Assembly (NCBI GenBank): GCA_016350165.1
Contig: CP066225.1
Coordinates: forward strand, 1,736,001-1,800,000
Reading direction: 5' to 3'
Length of the DNA: 64,000 bases
DNA from: Planctomycetota bacterium
GTDB taxonomy: Bacteria; Planctomycetota; Phycisphaerae; Phycisphaerales; Phycisphaeraceae
The notes below the pieces were generated by a model. That model made no database searches, had not been told where the DNA came from, and saw only the letters and a list, made by a program, of their open reading frames with translations. Shown one piece after another: positions 28,672 through 38,017 of the stretch. The position numbers and the translations under genes are program-made. The stretch's first letter is position 1; every line of letters starts with the position of its first letter.

Positions 28672-28919
28672 GACCCAAAACTGCCCAATGCGCGCGATCT
28701 TCTCAATTCTGCGAATGTGCGCGCAACACATATAATCCTCAACATCACAACAACTTACATCAATATGTAGATAAATCTGAAATTTCGTGCGCGTGCACAA
28801 ATCCACACAATGCGCTTTTATGCGCGCATTCTTTCACCCCTTTCGACCCATTTTCGCGCACGAAATCAACCCCACTTTGAACACTCAAACTGCACACAAA
28901 ACCAATTCTTTACATGCAC

Positions 28920-28950
28920 AAAAAAACGCAGGCAGCTAAGCTACCTGCGC
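28920..28950 (-). terminator. Rho-independent terminator for the 56-residue gene
   Basis: An 11-bp stem with one mismatch, arms 28927-28937 and 28939-28949, flanked by seven A on + which give a U-run on the minus transcript. It lies about 100 bp past the small gene's stop. Confidence 0.75.
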
Positions 28951-29046
28951 TCTTCTAAATCAAACTACATGACTCACAACCCATAATACCGTTTCATACC
29001 CTCACCATTTCTCATAAAGCAATGGCAGGATGAGAGTTACATAAAA

Positions 29047-29217
29047 TCACGCATACATACGCTTGTTATCCCGAATCCTCGCAGCCTCAATCGCGTATCT
29101 CGCTGACTCAAGTACCAGACCCTTCTTTGCTAAGTCCAGTTGCTTACTGCGGATACGCGCGTACTCGCGTGGTTTGAATTGCTTCTCCATTTCAGTTTTC
29201 TTTATTTGGCGTACCAT
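29047..29217 (-). CDS. Short basic protein, 56 residues, unknown function
   Basis: ATG at 29217, stop TGA at 29047-29049. A double ribosome-site-like sequence, TAGGATAGGAAC, directly precedes the ATG, and a terminator lies about 100 bp downstream. The protein is very basic and likely helical: it starts MVRQIKKTEMEKQF and contains REYARIRSKQLDLAKKGL and ARYAIEAARIRDNKR. No family recognised; the charge suggests nucleic-acid binding or a ribosome-associated role, but this is inference. It is shorter than usual annotation cut-offs and so easily missed. Confidence 0.6.
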   Translation of the reverse strand: MVRQIKKTEMEKQFKPREYARIRSKQLDLAKKGLVLESARYAIEAARIRDNKRMYA

Positions 29218-29686
29218 GTTCCTATCCTACCGTTGCTAAAAATACTCAATCCGTGGCCATCACTCCATGCCACTCCCTTACTAACCTGCAAGCACGATGC
29301 CAAATTCCATCGTAGCTTCCATAACTCCTTTAGGAATTGCCCTTTACAACGCCTCCTAAAGACATCAATCCCCACATCCATCCACCCAATCCCGTCTAAT
29401 AAAACTATCGCCCTTCCCCACTTGCTCTCGCCAGTATCATCTCTCCACCTGGTGACCACAATATTCAGATCAGATCAGTTTTATGCTAATTAAAGCTCCT
29501 CCGACCTGATTTCTTAACTCATTTATCTCTAAGTCTTTGCGCACCTATAGTACAATTACTCCATGAGCAATTTCTGCTAATAATGCATGAAAACTCTGGA
29601 TAATCACCCACCCCATTCGCCCCCTGACCGCCCAATGTGTAACCTATGAGCTTACCTGACATACCTACTGATTGCGGAGCTCAGCA
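29218..29686. other. Intergenic region upstream of the DUF1015 gene
   Basis: About 470 bp between divergent genes. Overlapping open frames on both strands have no ribosome site or recognisable product. It should hold the promoters of the 56-residue gene and the DUF1015 gene; TACAAT near 29550 is a possible -10 for the latter, without a good -35. Nothing else stands out. Confidence 0.4.
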
Positions 29687-31009
29687 ATGCCACAATTACA
29701 ACCCATCAAAGCCCTAACTTATTCCGTCGGCTCGGGCGAAGATATTTCAGACCTCATCGCCCCTCCTTACGACGTCCTCGATGAAGGCCCAAAACAGCAG
29801 CTCCTCTCCCAATCACCCAACAACATCGTCGCTGTCGATCTCCCCGTCACACCCCCAAAAACCGTCGGCCCAGACGAAAAATACAACGAAGCTGCCGACC
29901 TTTTCAACCAGTGGATCGAAGCAGGCATCCTCAAGCAATCATCTAAGCCAGCAATATATCTCTATGAACAGCAATATGTTACCAACGGCAAAGCGTACGC
30001 TCGACGTGGCATGTTCGCTGCTTTAAAGCTCGAAGAATTCAATCAGCCCAACGGCATCTTCCGTCACGAAATGACCATCCAAGGCGGACTCGACGACCGT
30101 TACAAACTCATGAACGCATCCAAGGCGCAGCTCTCCCCGATCTTCGGCGTCTACTCCGATGCTGAAAACACCGTCTCAGATCTCCTCGACAACATCTACG
30201 CCACCGACCCCTCATTCACAGGCACCACACCCAACGACAACGTCCTGCACCGCGTTTGGATCATCGACGACGAACAACTCATCGCACAACTGCAAGTCTT
30301 TTTCCAACAAGCACCTGTGTACATCGCAGACGGCCATCACCGCTACACCACAGCCCTTAACTACCACAAAAACAACCCAGACAATCCTGACGCATCAACC
30401 TGCCTCTTCGTCCTCGTCGCAGCCGAAGACCCTGGCATGATCGTCCTCCCAACGCACCGCGTCATCACAGGCATGACCGATTTTTCCATCGAAAAATTCG
30501 TCCAACTCGCTGCTCAACAAGAAGATATCGTCGTCCACGCAACGACCTTCACCCCAGACAACCTCGACAAGCTCGAAGCCACTCTCCCCGGCGTCGGTAA
30601 TCATGCCATGGGCATCTACGATCCAAAAACTCAAACCACCTACACCATCTCAACCAAGTCAACCGACCCACTAGCCAGCATCACACCCGACAAACCAGAG
30701 GTCTGGCGCACACTCGATGTTGCCATCCTTCAGCACATGCTCGTCGAACAAATTCTCAAACCAAATTTCGCATCAAATCCCGACAACGTCGGCTACAAAT
30801 ACACCGCCAACATCGAAGACTTCAAAAACCTCACCGACCAGACCGACGACAACGGCCAACCACGCCTCGGCATCATCGTTCAATACACTCCACTGCAATC
30901 AGTCATGGGTGTGTCACTTGCCAATGAAGTGATGCCAGCCAAGTCAACTTACTTCTTCCCGAAACTCGCAACCGGTTTGGTCATCAATCCACTCACACCA
31001 CTCGACTAA
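29687..31009 (+). CDS. DUF1015 family protein
   Basis: 440 residues from the ATG at 29687 with CGGAG seven bases upstream; a TTG five codons earlier is not needed. DUF1015 motifs are clear: LIAPPYDVLDEGPKQQLL near residue 20, NNIVAVDLP, IFRHEMTIQGGLDDRYKLM, YIADGHHRYTTALNY and the C-terminal KSTYFFPKLATGLVINPL. The family is widespread and its function is not established; it is sometimes found with serine or aminotransferase genes. It stands alone here with its own terminator. Codons are strongly C-rich at third positions, as elsewhere on + left of 43 kb. Confidence 0.9.
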   Translation: MPQLQPIKALTYSVGSGEDISDLIAPPYDVLDEGPKQQLLSQSPNNIVAVDLPVTPPKTVGPDEKYNEAADLFNQWIEAGILKQSSKPAIYLYEQQYVTNGKAYARRGMFAALKLEEFNQPNGIFRHEMTIQGGLDDRYKLMNASKAQLSPIFGVYSDAENTVSDLLDNIYATDPSFTGTTPNDNVLHRVWIIDDEQLIAQLQVFFQQAPVYIADGHHRYTTALNYHKNNPDNPDASTCLFVLVAAEDPGMIVLPTHRVITGMTDFSIEKFVQLAAQQEDIVVHATTFTPDNLDKLEATLPGVGNHAMGIYDPKTQTTYTISTKSTDPLASITPDKPEVWRTLDVAILQHMLVEQILKPNFASNPDNVGYKYTANIEDFKNLTDQTDDNGQPRLGIIVQYTPLQSVMGVSLANEVMPAKSTYFFPKLATGLVINPLTPLD

Positions 31010-31036
31010 CACTCGATTAGAACAAAACAATTATCA

Positions 31037-31064
31037 AACCCACGTTCGCATACGTGGGTTTTTT
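31037..31064 (+). terminator. Rho-independent terminator after the DUF1015 gene
   Basis: A 9-bp stem AACCCACGT / ACGTGGGTT with 6-nt loop, followed by a T-run, 28 bp past the stop. Confidence 0.85.
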
Positions 31065-31145
31065 ATTTCTCTAAAATCCATTTCCGCTAATCTGTGTGCA
31101 ATACGTCTTGTATTCGATCTGTCACACACTAGATAATAGATACAG

Positions 31146-31457
31146 ATGAATAACAGACTATTAAAGCCAAACATTTGGACCAACACTAAAACACGAAAGC
31201 ATCAAAAGCGCTTTCGATACACATACCTAATAAGCCTCATATTCTCATGCACACTACTCGCTGCGACCATCATTCTTGGCGACGATACAGTAGATAGCGA
31301 ACTGGATACGATCAAAATAATCATAACCATCGCAATGTTCATTTCTTTTTTTATTACATATTGTTTAATGCGAATCGTTAATCGCTCAAACACGTCAGAA
31401 CAAAGAAACCGTGATTCGTTTGTCGTTCATGAATTTGACCATGATGATTCCGAATAA
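31146..31457 (+). CDS. Small two-helix membrane protein, unknown
   Basis: 103 residues. The basic N-terminus (TKTRKHQKRFRY) leads to two helices, YLISLIFSCTLLAATIIL and IIITIAMFISFFITYCLM, separated by an acidic loop (GDDTVDSELD). The C-terminus is polar and acidic. I recognise no family. It faces the RDD gene convergently, with 31 bp between the stops. An inner-membrane location is likely by the positive-inside rule. Confidence 0.55.
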   Translation: MNNRLLKPNIWTNTKTRKHQKRFRYTYLISLIFSCTLLAATIILGDDTVDSELDTIKIIITIAMFISFFITYCLMRIVNRSNTSEQRNRDSFVVHEFDHDDSE

Positions 31458-31488
31458 TCCACGACGATCGGACTACCAACAATCCGTC

Positions 31489-31989
31489 TCAACGCGAATC
31501 TACATAATCACGTCGGAAACGTTTTTGTGATGCAGTTAATTTCGGACATTTTTCGACTGAAATATTGGTAATTCCCTCATGCCACGGCCTACCTGAAAGA
31601 ATAACCGCGAGCACAATTAGCAATAAGCCAACACCTGTAAAAATGGTCAGCCCCTTATACAGTTCACGCAACATCAACTCTTTTTTGCCCATACGTTGAC
31701 TATAGATTGGGAAATAGCGGAGGCCACAGATTTTCTTTCCCAATGTTGTACCAGTTGCACCTGCTAGTAATGGGAAATAAATCAATGGCATCAAAAGAAT
31801 CTGCATTAATAACAAACAGCCAAATATACCTAGCGCCATTCCTGCTAAAATCTCATTTAATCCAACTTCTTCACCGCCGATCATATGTAATGATTGGGAA
31901 ACGATTAAATAAATGCCGATCGAGCCACCATACCCGACAAATAGATCGATAAAGAGTGCGAGTGCTCGCCAAGTAAGAAGTCGCATCAT
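31489..31989 (-). CDS. RDD family membrane protein
   Basis: 166 residues (two adjacent ATGs, 31989 and 31986). The RDD signature is at the start (Arg in WRALALFIDLFVGYGG) and TTLGKKICGLRYF in the middle is the second conserved block. Three to four helices are visible. RDD proteins are small membrane proteins of mostly unknown role, some acting as Na+/H+ antiporters. The gene diverges from the P-loop kinase gene. Confidence 0.85.
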   Translation of the reverse strand: MMRLLTWRALALFIDLFVGYGGSIGIYLIVSQSLHMIGGEEVGLNEILAGMALGIFGCLLLMQILLMPLIYFPLLAGATGTTLGKKICGLRYFPIYSQRMGKKELMLRELYKGLTIFTGVGLLLIVLAVILSGRPWHEGITNISVEKCPKLTASQKRFRRDYVDSR

Positions 31990-32070
31990 TCGCTCCCGAA
32001 AGTTTTATTGATACAAAAAAATAATACTATATCGTACAATCTATCAACATCAATCACCACTGCGAGTTCC

Positions 32071-32640
32071 ATGAAACAAGCACATTTAACAGTCGGTTCT
32101 TCAATCAATCGCATCACCATCATCGGCTGTTGCGGCGGTGGTAAATCCACACTCGCAAAACATCTCTCCAAAAAACTCTCCATCCCTCGCCATGACCTCG
32201 ACGACCTCTTTTGGCATGAAGATTGGGTTTTAACTCCTAAGGAAAAACAGCCCGCAGTACTTGCGCCTATCATCGAAGATGATGAATGGATCATTGATTC
32301 AAATTATGCAGCAACACTTTTAGCAGAGCGTTTTAATCGATCCGATTTGATCATTCACATCGATTTGCCAACATGGTTTTGTTTATTCCGAATTTCCAAA
32401 CGCTCGATCCTGCAATTTTTAAACATTGAAAAATCATTACCCAAACGCATTCAGGAAGCACATAAAACCAAACGTCAAAAGACGCTCTCTGATCTCGCAT
32501 TTTACCGCTATGTTTACAGATTCAAAAAACGAATGCACCCCAAATTTGAGCAAGCTCTAAAGCAAACTCAAACTCAGGACAAACTCATTGTCCTTAAATC
32601 CAAAAGACAAATTAATAACTTTATTAATACATTTCACTAA
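32071..32640 (+). CDS. P-loop kinase, adenylate kinase / FlaR-like topology modulator family
   Basis: 189 residues from the ATG at 32071; an in-frame TTG at 32008 would overlap the promoter region of the divergent RDD gene. The Walker A motif GCCGGGKST at about residues 17-25 is followed by HDLDDLFWHEDW and IDSNYAATLLAERF, as in the DNA topology modulation protein (FlaR-related) family of small nucleotide kinases. The substrate is unknown. C-terminal residues are Lys/Arg-rich. No terminator was seen after it. Confidence 0.8.
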   Translation: MKQAHLTVGSSINRITIIGCCGGGKSTLAKHLSKKLSIPRHDLDDLFWHEDWVLTPKEKQPAVLAPIIEDDEWIIDSNYAATLLAERFNRSDLIIHIDLPTWFCLFRISKRSILQFLNIEKSLPKRIQEAHKTKRQKTLSDLAFYRYVYRFKKRMHPKFEQALKQTQTQDKLIVLKSKRQINNFINTFH

Positions 32641-32761
32641 TTTTACACCAAACGTAATAACCACTTCTCACTTAAAAATAATCTTTCAACTCCCAGTCAT
32701 TTTCGATACGATTCTATACAGACAGGATCATTGATATTTATTCTTCATGAAGGTTTCCAAT

Positions 32762-32977
32762 ATGATGCTTGCCTGTGATCATCCTGCCCCATCAAATAAA
32801 AAATCTCTGCAATACCTTACCGCCATCTTCTTTGGGATTTTCAGTAATATTACGATCGCACAAATCTATGTTGTACCGATGCGCGTATGGTGGGTTTACG
32901 TTTTGCAAACGTTGTTTATAGCTGCGGCCTTCTATACGATTCACCTGCGTTTCTTCAGTAGAGATACAGATAAATAA
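32762..32977 (+). CDS. Short membrane protein, unknown
   Basis: 71 residues from the ATG at 32762, with GAAGG eight bases upstream; an ATG at 32747 is the alternative. Two hydrophobic stretches (LTAIFFGIFSNITIAQIYVV and WWVYVLQTLFIAAAFYTIHL) end in a charged tail FFSRDTDK. No family recognised. It is convergent with pgeF, 12 bp between the stops. Confidence 0.5.
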   Translation: MMLACDHPAPSNKKSLQYLTAIFFGIFSNITIAQIYVVPMRVWWVYVLQTLFIAAAFYTIHLRFFSRDTDK

Positions 32978-32989
32978 TCCTATAGCCAA

Positions 32990-33844
32990 TTAATCTGTAA
33001 AACTTATGACGGCAGCCATGCGGCCGCATGCTTTTGCGTTATTGTGCCCAACACTGCGTCTATAGCTGTAAAACTCTTCCGTATTGGTATAAGTACACTG
33101 ATCGCAAACGTCTATCCGATCATTAGACACGCCGAGACGCCGTAGTTGTTGCTGTATTGCTCGCGACAAATCAATATACGGTCTACCTGTTGATGACACT
33201 CCCCAATCATCTCGTCTAACCACACAATCGGGCAACCCAATACTCTCAAACTGTTCAGCAACTTCATTCCCTACTTCAAAAGCTTCAACACCGATACAAG
33301 GCCCGATAGCGCATACGATACTTTCTAATAGACAACCTTTTTCGATCATCGCATCCACCGTATGAATTGCAATACCCGAGACCACCGACCGCCAGCCTGC
33401 ATGCAATGCACCTAAAATCAGCTTTTTCTCCGATGTTTTACCTACCAACAACACCGAGCCACAGTCAGCTGTTCGTATCGCTAACATCTCATTAGCATTT
33501 GCACTCACCATTCCATCAGCTTGCGGCGCATCCCGCAAAACCATTGGCTTGTCATTTTGTTGCCACACTTTTACAGCACTACCATGAACTTGTCTCACTT
33601 CGCGCCTAATCATCCGCTGCATCTCAATAGATTTGCGTAATCGTCGCCAATTTGCAGCAACAACTCGGCTATCACTTTCAATCCCCAAATCTAATCCTGC
33701 AAAATCTTCCCCTGCATCCCCAACCTCACTCAAACCTCCAAGACGTGTACTAAAACCATGCAAAACAGCATCGCCGCCAAACGATTCGATTAATGTCGAT
33801 CGATACACGACAACACCATTATCGTAAACATCACGTCTTATCAT
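32990..33844 (-). CDS. pgeF: PgeF/YfiH (laccase-domain) family protein
   Basis: 284 residues. Family motifs: GFSTRLGGLSEVG, QVHG (metal-binding His), IRTADCGSVLL (Cys/Asp), GALHAGWRSVVSGI (His) and AIGPCIGVEAFEVG. Members have been described as multicopper laccase-like enzymes and as purine nucleoside phosphorylases; in E. coli PgeF removes misincorporated L-Ser from peptidoglycan precursors. The start overlaps the upstream DUF1570 gene stop by 4 bp (ATGA type), so the two are coupled. Confidence 0.9.
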   Translation of the reverse strand: MIRRDVYDNGVVVYRSTLIESFGGDAVLHGFSTRLGGLSEVGDAGEDFAGLDLGIESDSRVVAANWRRLRKSIEMQRMIRREVRQVHGSAVKVWQQNDKPMVLRDAPQADGMVSANANEMLAIRTADCGSVLLVGKTSEKKLILGALHAGWRSVVSGIAIHTVDAMIEKGCLLESIVCAIGPCIGVEAFEVGNEVAEQFESIGLPDCVVRRDDWGVSSTGRPYIDLSRAIQQQLRRLGVSNDRIDVCDQCTYTNTEEFYSYRRSVGHNNAKACGRMAAVISFTD

Positions 33845-35241
33845 CGTGTACGCTTCTCTTCAGGACGTTTATAAACAAAGCCATCCCAAGCATAGTCAAG
33901 CTTATACCCCAGCTTCAATCCACCTTGACCAATTACAATCTTTGCTCGCATAGAAGGCTTCACTTTTTCTGCTGTTATCCAAACTTCCGTACGATCAGCA
34001 ATCTTCTTTTTCTCTATTTTATAAGGGGTTTGATTGCCTTCCTCATCACGATAAGACCATACATCCTCATCTGTTGTTGAAACGTACCGCATATCAAGGC
34101 GATCAACCATCACACTCTCTGTTACCTCTGAATCCTTCAATTGGCTAAGCAGTTGCTGATCATTAAATCTATAGAGCATATTTCCCTTGGACTGCACAAA
34201 TCGATTAACAACAATCGCCAAAAATTCAATTTCAAATCGTGCTTCACCAAAGCGATCTTGCTCAAGATTTAAAACATACTCCTTCCAGTACGTTTCCAGA
34301 TCACGCATTTTTACCCCTGTAAATGCAGCATTATACGCTTGTTTATGCGTTTTCCCTTTGCCGATGGCTTTCATATATTTCGCAAACGCATCACGTACCA
34401 CTTGCTTCTCATGATGTCTGAAGAAATGCACAACCAGCCATGATTGCGTGTATTGATGACCACCCCCTGTAACATTACTCGACCTTTTTGCTCGACGTGA
34501 ACCGATGTTTTGCTTCATATTTGCAGACCACTGCCTGCCTGACATCTGAAGCAGATTACCCAAAGGCATGTATTTATCTTGTTCAATCGCAGCTTTCATA
34601 TTAGCCACACGCATCATATTCACCACACCCTTAACAACACGTCCATCAACAACCCAGCTATTTTCAAAGTACTCAGCCAATCCCTCATTCATCCAAGTCG
34701 GCAAACCATCACCCATAAAATGATGTGCTGCTTGATGAAATCCTTCGTGACGCAACAACGCCTTCACACTTCCCTCTGAGTGACCTCCCAAGAAAATAAC
34801 CAACCCCTCCAGTTTACCGCCTTGCACAAACAAACCACTCGCATGCCGACCATCCACACCATAATGCTTAAGAAAGTCAACCATGTCTTGCCACGATTCA
34901 AGAATATAGACATTCTTGCGTGCACGTTTTCGTGGCTTGTACCCCTCAAAAAAATCGACATATGCTTCAAAAACAGTATCTAAATGCTCAACATACTTCT
35001 CAACATCTTCCCGCTTAGCATTGGTATAAACCTTGTAATGTTTACTCTCCCAATTGGTCATGCTTTGTTTTGTAATCGCACGTTTTCTTCTTGATGTTGC
35101 TTGCTCTCGATTCTGACTTCTTTGAGCGTATGCACCTTCGAACGCCACACCAACCAAACACATGCACAGCAAACCAACAAGTGCAAACCGTTGATGCACA
35201 AGTAATCTGGATATTCTATCAATCTCTTTATAAGCAGCCAT
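33841..35241 (-). CDS. DUF1570-type secreted metallopeptidase-like protein
   Basis: 466 residues from the ATG at 35241, with CGGAG eight bases upstream. A signal-like segment FALVGLLCMCLVGVAFEGAY (about residues 19-38) follows a basic N-terminus. The peptidase_MA-like core has HEGFHQAAHHF (zinc HExxH at about 165-169) and NEGLAEYFE (third ligand Glu), as in planctomycete DUF1570 proteins. The C-terminal 150 residues are not recognised. Activity in the envelope is inferred. It forms an operon with pgeF. Confidence 0.8.
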   Translation of the reverse strand: MAAYKEIDRISRLLVHQRFALVGLLCMCLVGVAFEGAYAQRSQNREQATSRRKRAITKQSMTNWESKHYKVYTNAKREDVEKYVEHLDTVFEAYVDFFEGYKPRKRARKNVYILESWQDMVDFLKHYGVDGRHASGLFVQGGKLEGLVIFLGGHSEGSVKALLRHEGFHQAAHHFMGDGLPTWMNEGLAEYFENSWVVDGRVVKGVVNMMRVANMKAAIEQDKYMPLGNLLQMSGRQWSANMKQNIGSRRAKRSSNVTGGGHQYTQSWLVVHFFRHHEKQVVRDAFAKYMKAIGKGKTHKQAYNAAFTGVKMRDLETYWKEYVLNLEQDRFGEARFEIEFLAIVVNRFVQSKGNMLYRFNDQQLLSQLKDSEVTESVMVDRLDMRYVSTTDEDVWSYRDEEGNQTPYKIEKKKIADRTEVWITAEKVKPSMRAKIVIGQGGLKLGYKLDYAWDGFVYKRPEEKRTR

Positions 35242-35295
35242 ACACAATGCTCCGGAATTATCTATCTAACTCAACAGCATTGATGATACTGCTAA

Positions 35296-37284
35296 TCAAT
35301 TTGACTTGCTATCCAAACCTTCATCACGCAATGTCTTTTTGATATTCATTTCAGCCAGACGTATTGTCGCATGGTCCATCTCTGTCATTGCTTTTTGGAA
35401 AGCATCCGCATCTGGGTTATCCGCATCGATAAACTCTGTGACTTTCCAGACATGCCACTCAATATGCTGCTTATATTCCCCATCAATCTCATCAGCCACA
35501 CGTTCAAGCTGCTTCTTGATATTACGGATATCCAGCTTCGAGTTCATACGAAGATCAATCAAGCGGTGCGCATTCATATCTTCAAGTGCATGCTCAAAGC
35601 TATCCTTCTCCATCTGCTCAACTTCTTCACGTGTTAAGCCATGATTCGGAATGATCTGAATTGAAGCACGTTTGCCACTTCTCATTTCTGTTGCCATAAC
35701 GTTCAGTACGCCATTTGCATCAACCAGAAACATCACTTCGATCTTCGGAAGACCTGCAGGCATCGGTGGAATACCTTTGAGTTCAAACTCACCCAGGCTT
35801 CTACAATCCTCAACCAACTCTCTTTCACCCTGTAAAACATGAATCTTTACGTTCGTCTGCCCATCAACATACGTTGAGAACATTTCCGTTGCGCGCGTTG
35901 GAATCGTCGTGTTACTGGTTATTAACTTCGCAACAGCGCCGCCCATTGTTTCAATCCCCAAGCCGAGTGGGATCACATCCAGCAGCAGCATATCCTGCTT
36001 CACACCCATCATGATCGCGCCTTGCACCGCAGCACCAAGTGCAACCACTTCATCAGGATTTAAAGCCGTATAACACTGTACGCCAAAATATTCACTGACC
36101 TTCTGACGCACCAATGGAATTCTTGTCGAGCCTCCTACCATCACCACGCGTTCAACATCATCCGCAATCATGTCCGCACCCTTAAGTGCAACGCCACATG
36201 CATCCAATGTTTTCTTCACCCAACCCTCAATCATTTGCTCAAACTCTAAGCGCGTAATAGTTCGTTCATATGTTTTGCCTTCACCTACCTCAACCTGAAC
36301 CACCGCTTGCTCTTCATTCGAGAGATGAATCTTCATCGCCTCTGCAAAATTTCGGAAAGCTTGTCTCGTACTTGCCGGAAACTCAACCTGCTTACCCTCA
36401 AAGAACTGTTCGCGTATTTCTTTCTGCATCAGTTCTACCAACATGCGGTCCACATCGTCGCCGCCAAGATGTGTATCGCCAGCCGTTCCCAACACCTGAT
36501 CGACACGTCCTTCTTCACCACGATTCAAACGCATGATTGAAACATCGAATGTTCCGCCACCCAAATCGTAAACCGCAACAACGCCATCCCCATGTTCCGC
36601 ACCCTGCCCCTCGTGACTTCCATCCGCCGCACCATCCGAGCATGCTTCCGGATTAACTTTCACGTTCAAGCTCACCGTACCCACCCCAGTTTTTTCCGCC
36701 ATCGGTAGACCAATGCTACCCTTCTCAGCTTCTGCCTCATCACCACTCATGCCCAAACCATATGCCAGCGCTGCCGCCGTCGGCTCGTTCACAATTCTCA
36801 CCACATCCAGTCCCGCCAACCTACCCGCATCACGTGTCGCCTGTCGCTGAGCATCATCGAAATACGCTGGCACAGTTACCACAGCCTTCTTCACACGCTG
36901 CCCCAACTCCCGCTCAGCCTGCTTTTTCAGTTCCCCCAAAATCATCGCACTCACCTCTTGTGGGCTCACAACCGCTCCGCCAACATCCACACGAGCCGTA
37001 TTCTGAGCACCCCCCACAACCTTGTAAGGCAGGTACCCCAACTCTCCTTCAATATCACCTAAACCCCTACCCATCAAACGCTTAACGCTATGAATCGTCT
37101 GTTCTGGATACTCCACCGCATGGCGACGAGCTTCCTCGCCAATCATCTCCGCCGTCCCCTTATCACCCAACCTCACCACACTAGGCAAGCTCTCCCCCAG
37201 AATCCGTGGGCCATGCTCATCACAAAACGCGACCAGCGAGTTGGTCGTACCAAGATCAATCCCTATGATGAGTTCCTGACTCAA
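35296..37284 (-). CDS. Hsp70 family chaperone (DnaK/HscA-like) with an insert
   Basis: 662 residues. ATPase motifs: [53 protein letters not shown] and [12 protein letters not shown]. The substrate-binding domain follows ([12 protein letters not shown], then [13 protein letters not shown]), with a helical lid. About 50 extra residues (roughly 185-235, Gly/Glu/Asp-rich) split the nucleotide-binding domain just before DLGGGTFD. The lid lacks the usual acidic DnaK tail (EEVD-like), so it may be a specialised Hsp70 rather than the main DnaK. No dnaJ or grpE is nearby. Confidence 0.9.
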   Translation of the reverse strand: MSQELIIGIDLGTTNSLVAFCDEHGPRILGESLPSVVRLGDKGTAEMIGEEARRHAVEYPEQTIHSVKRLMGRGLGDIEGELGYLPYKVVGGAQNTARVDVGGAVVSPQEVSAMILGELKKQAERELGQRVKKAVVTVPAYFDDAQRQATRDAGRLAGLDVVRIVNEPTAAALAYGLGMSGDEAEAEKGSIGLPMAEKTGVGTVSLNVKVNPEACSDGAADGSHEGQGAEHGDGVVAVYDLGGGTFDVSIMRLNRGEEGRVDQVLGTAGDTHLGGDDVDRMLVELMQKEIREQFFEGKQVEFPASTRQAFRNFAEAMKIHLSNEEQAVVQVEVGEGKTYERTITRLEFEQMIEGWVKKTLDACGVALKGADMIADDVERVVMVGGSTRIPLVRQKVSEYFGVQCYTALNPDEVVALGAAVQGAIMMGVKQDMLLLDVIPLGLGIETMGGAVAKLITSNTTIPTRATEMFSTYVDGQTNVKIHVLQGERELVEDCRSLGEFELKGIPPMPAGLPKIEVMFLVDANGVLNVMATEMRSGKRASIQIIPNHGLTREEVEQMEKDSFEHALEDMNAHRLIDLRMNSKLDIRNIKKQLERVADEIDGEYKQHIEWHVWKVTEFIDADNPDADAFQKAMTEMDHATIRLAEMNIKKTLRDEGLDSKSN

Positions 37285-37483
37285 AGCTATACTCCTAAAA
37301 AGCTCCAGATCCCTTATACAACCCCGAGATCTTGAGTTTTGTTCTCAATTACTCAAACATTATAGTGAACTCCACCCCGCACCACACATCACCCAATCAA
37401 GCCTGCTCATCCCCCCCAATCTCCTCATGCCGCCCTTTTGTTCCCGCTATTTCTCCAACCCCCAATCAGCCGAAAACCGCAAA

Positions 37484-37867
37484 ATGTTCGAAATCACAGT
37501 CCAAGCCAATTTTGCAGCATCTCACACCATCCGCCTCCCCGATGGTTCATTCGAGCCTATCCATACTCACGACTGGCGCATCACCGCCACCATTGCATCC
37601 GAGCAGCTCGACGAAATCGAAACCGTCATGGATTTTCACATTCTCGAACAATACCTCAAAGACGTCGTCTCCCCTCTCGACGGCCACCACCTCAACGATC
37701 TCCCACCTTTCCAAACCACAAACCCCGACACATGGAACCCATCCGCTGAACGCGTCATCCAATACATCGCACTCGAACTCATAAAAAAACTCCCACCACA
37801 CATCAAACTTGTCTCCGCCACCACTACAGAAGCGCCAAACTGTACCGCAACCTATCGCCCATCCTGA
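37484..37867 (+). CDS. 6-pyruvoyl-tetrahydropterin synthase / QueD-like protein without the usual Cys
   Basis: 127 residues from the ATG at 37484; upstream in-frame ATG at 37427 gives an unrelated leader. Zinc-ligand histidines are visible: His14 (FAASHT), His27 and His29 (IHTHDW). LDGHHLNDLPPF and TTTEAPN match the Asp/His and Glu of the family. The catalytic Cys normally a few residues before the His pair (CxxxHGH) is absent, Phe23 taking its place. The function may therefore differ from QueD or PTPS. No queuosine or pterin genes are adjacent. Confidence 0.75.
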   Translation: MFEITVQANFAASHTIRLPDGSFEPIHTHDWRITATIASEQLDEIETVMDFHILEQYLKDVVSPLDGHHLNDLPPFQTTNPDTWNPSAERVIQYIALELIKKLPPHIKLVSATTTEAPNCTATYRPS

Positions 37868-38017
37868 TCCCTCTACCAGCCAACCTATCTAATCAACCAC
37901 TGTACAATGATCCTGCGCGCACATCACACCAATAATTAAACTTGACCACCGCTCGCAACCCCACGACAATCTTTCTCATAACTTGCGTCACCAATCCCAT
38001 TCCTCGGCAGATATAAC

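Larger units (their letters stand above)
28146..29046. other. Repeat-bearing, C-rich intergenic region
   Basis: 0.9 kb with no convincing gene. The 28300-28560 part is nearly G-free on + with polypyrimidine runs. It holds an inverted copy of the 23-bp GTTTCACT module (28407), the phased CCATTTCT boxes (28633-28671) and several GCGCGC or GTGCGCGC words between 28690 and 28865. It ends with a terminator belonging to the small minus-strand gene at 29047. Related elements recur in inverted order at 44.7-46.7 kb. Confidence 0.6.

Noticed and set aside
28797-28812. DnaA-box-like AAATCCACA near the left repeat cluster
   Set aside because: Only 7 of 9 matches to the consensus and no cluster of boxes; not enough to call an origin there.
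29202-29459. 85-codon minus-strand frame upstream of the 56-residue gene
   Set aside because: It overlaps the ribosome site of the better-supported small gene in another frame and has no recognisable features.
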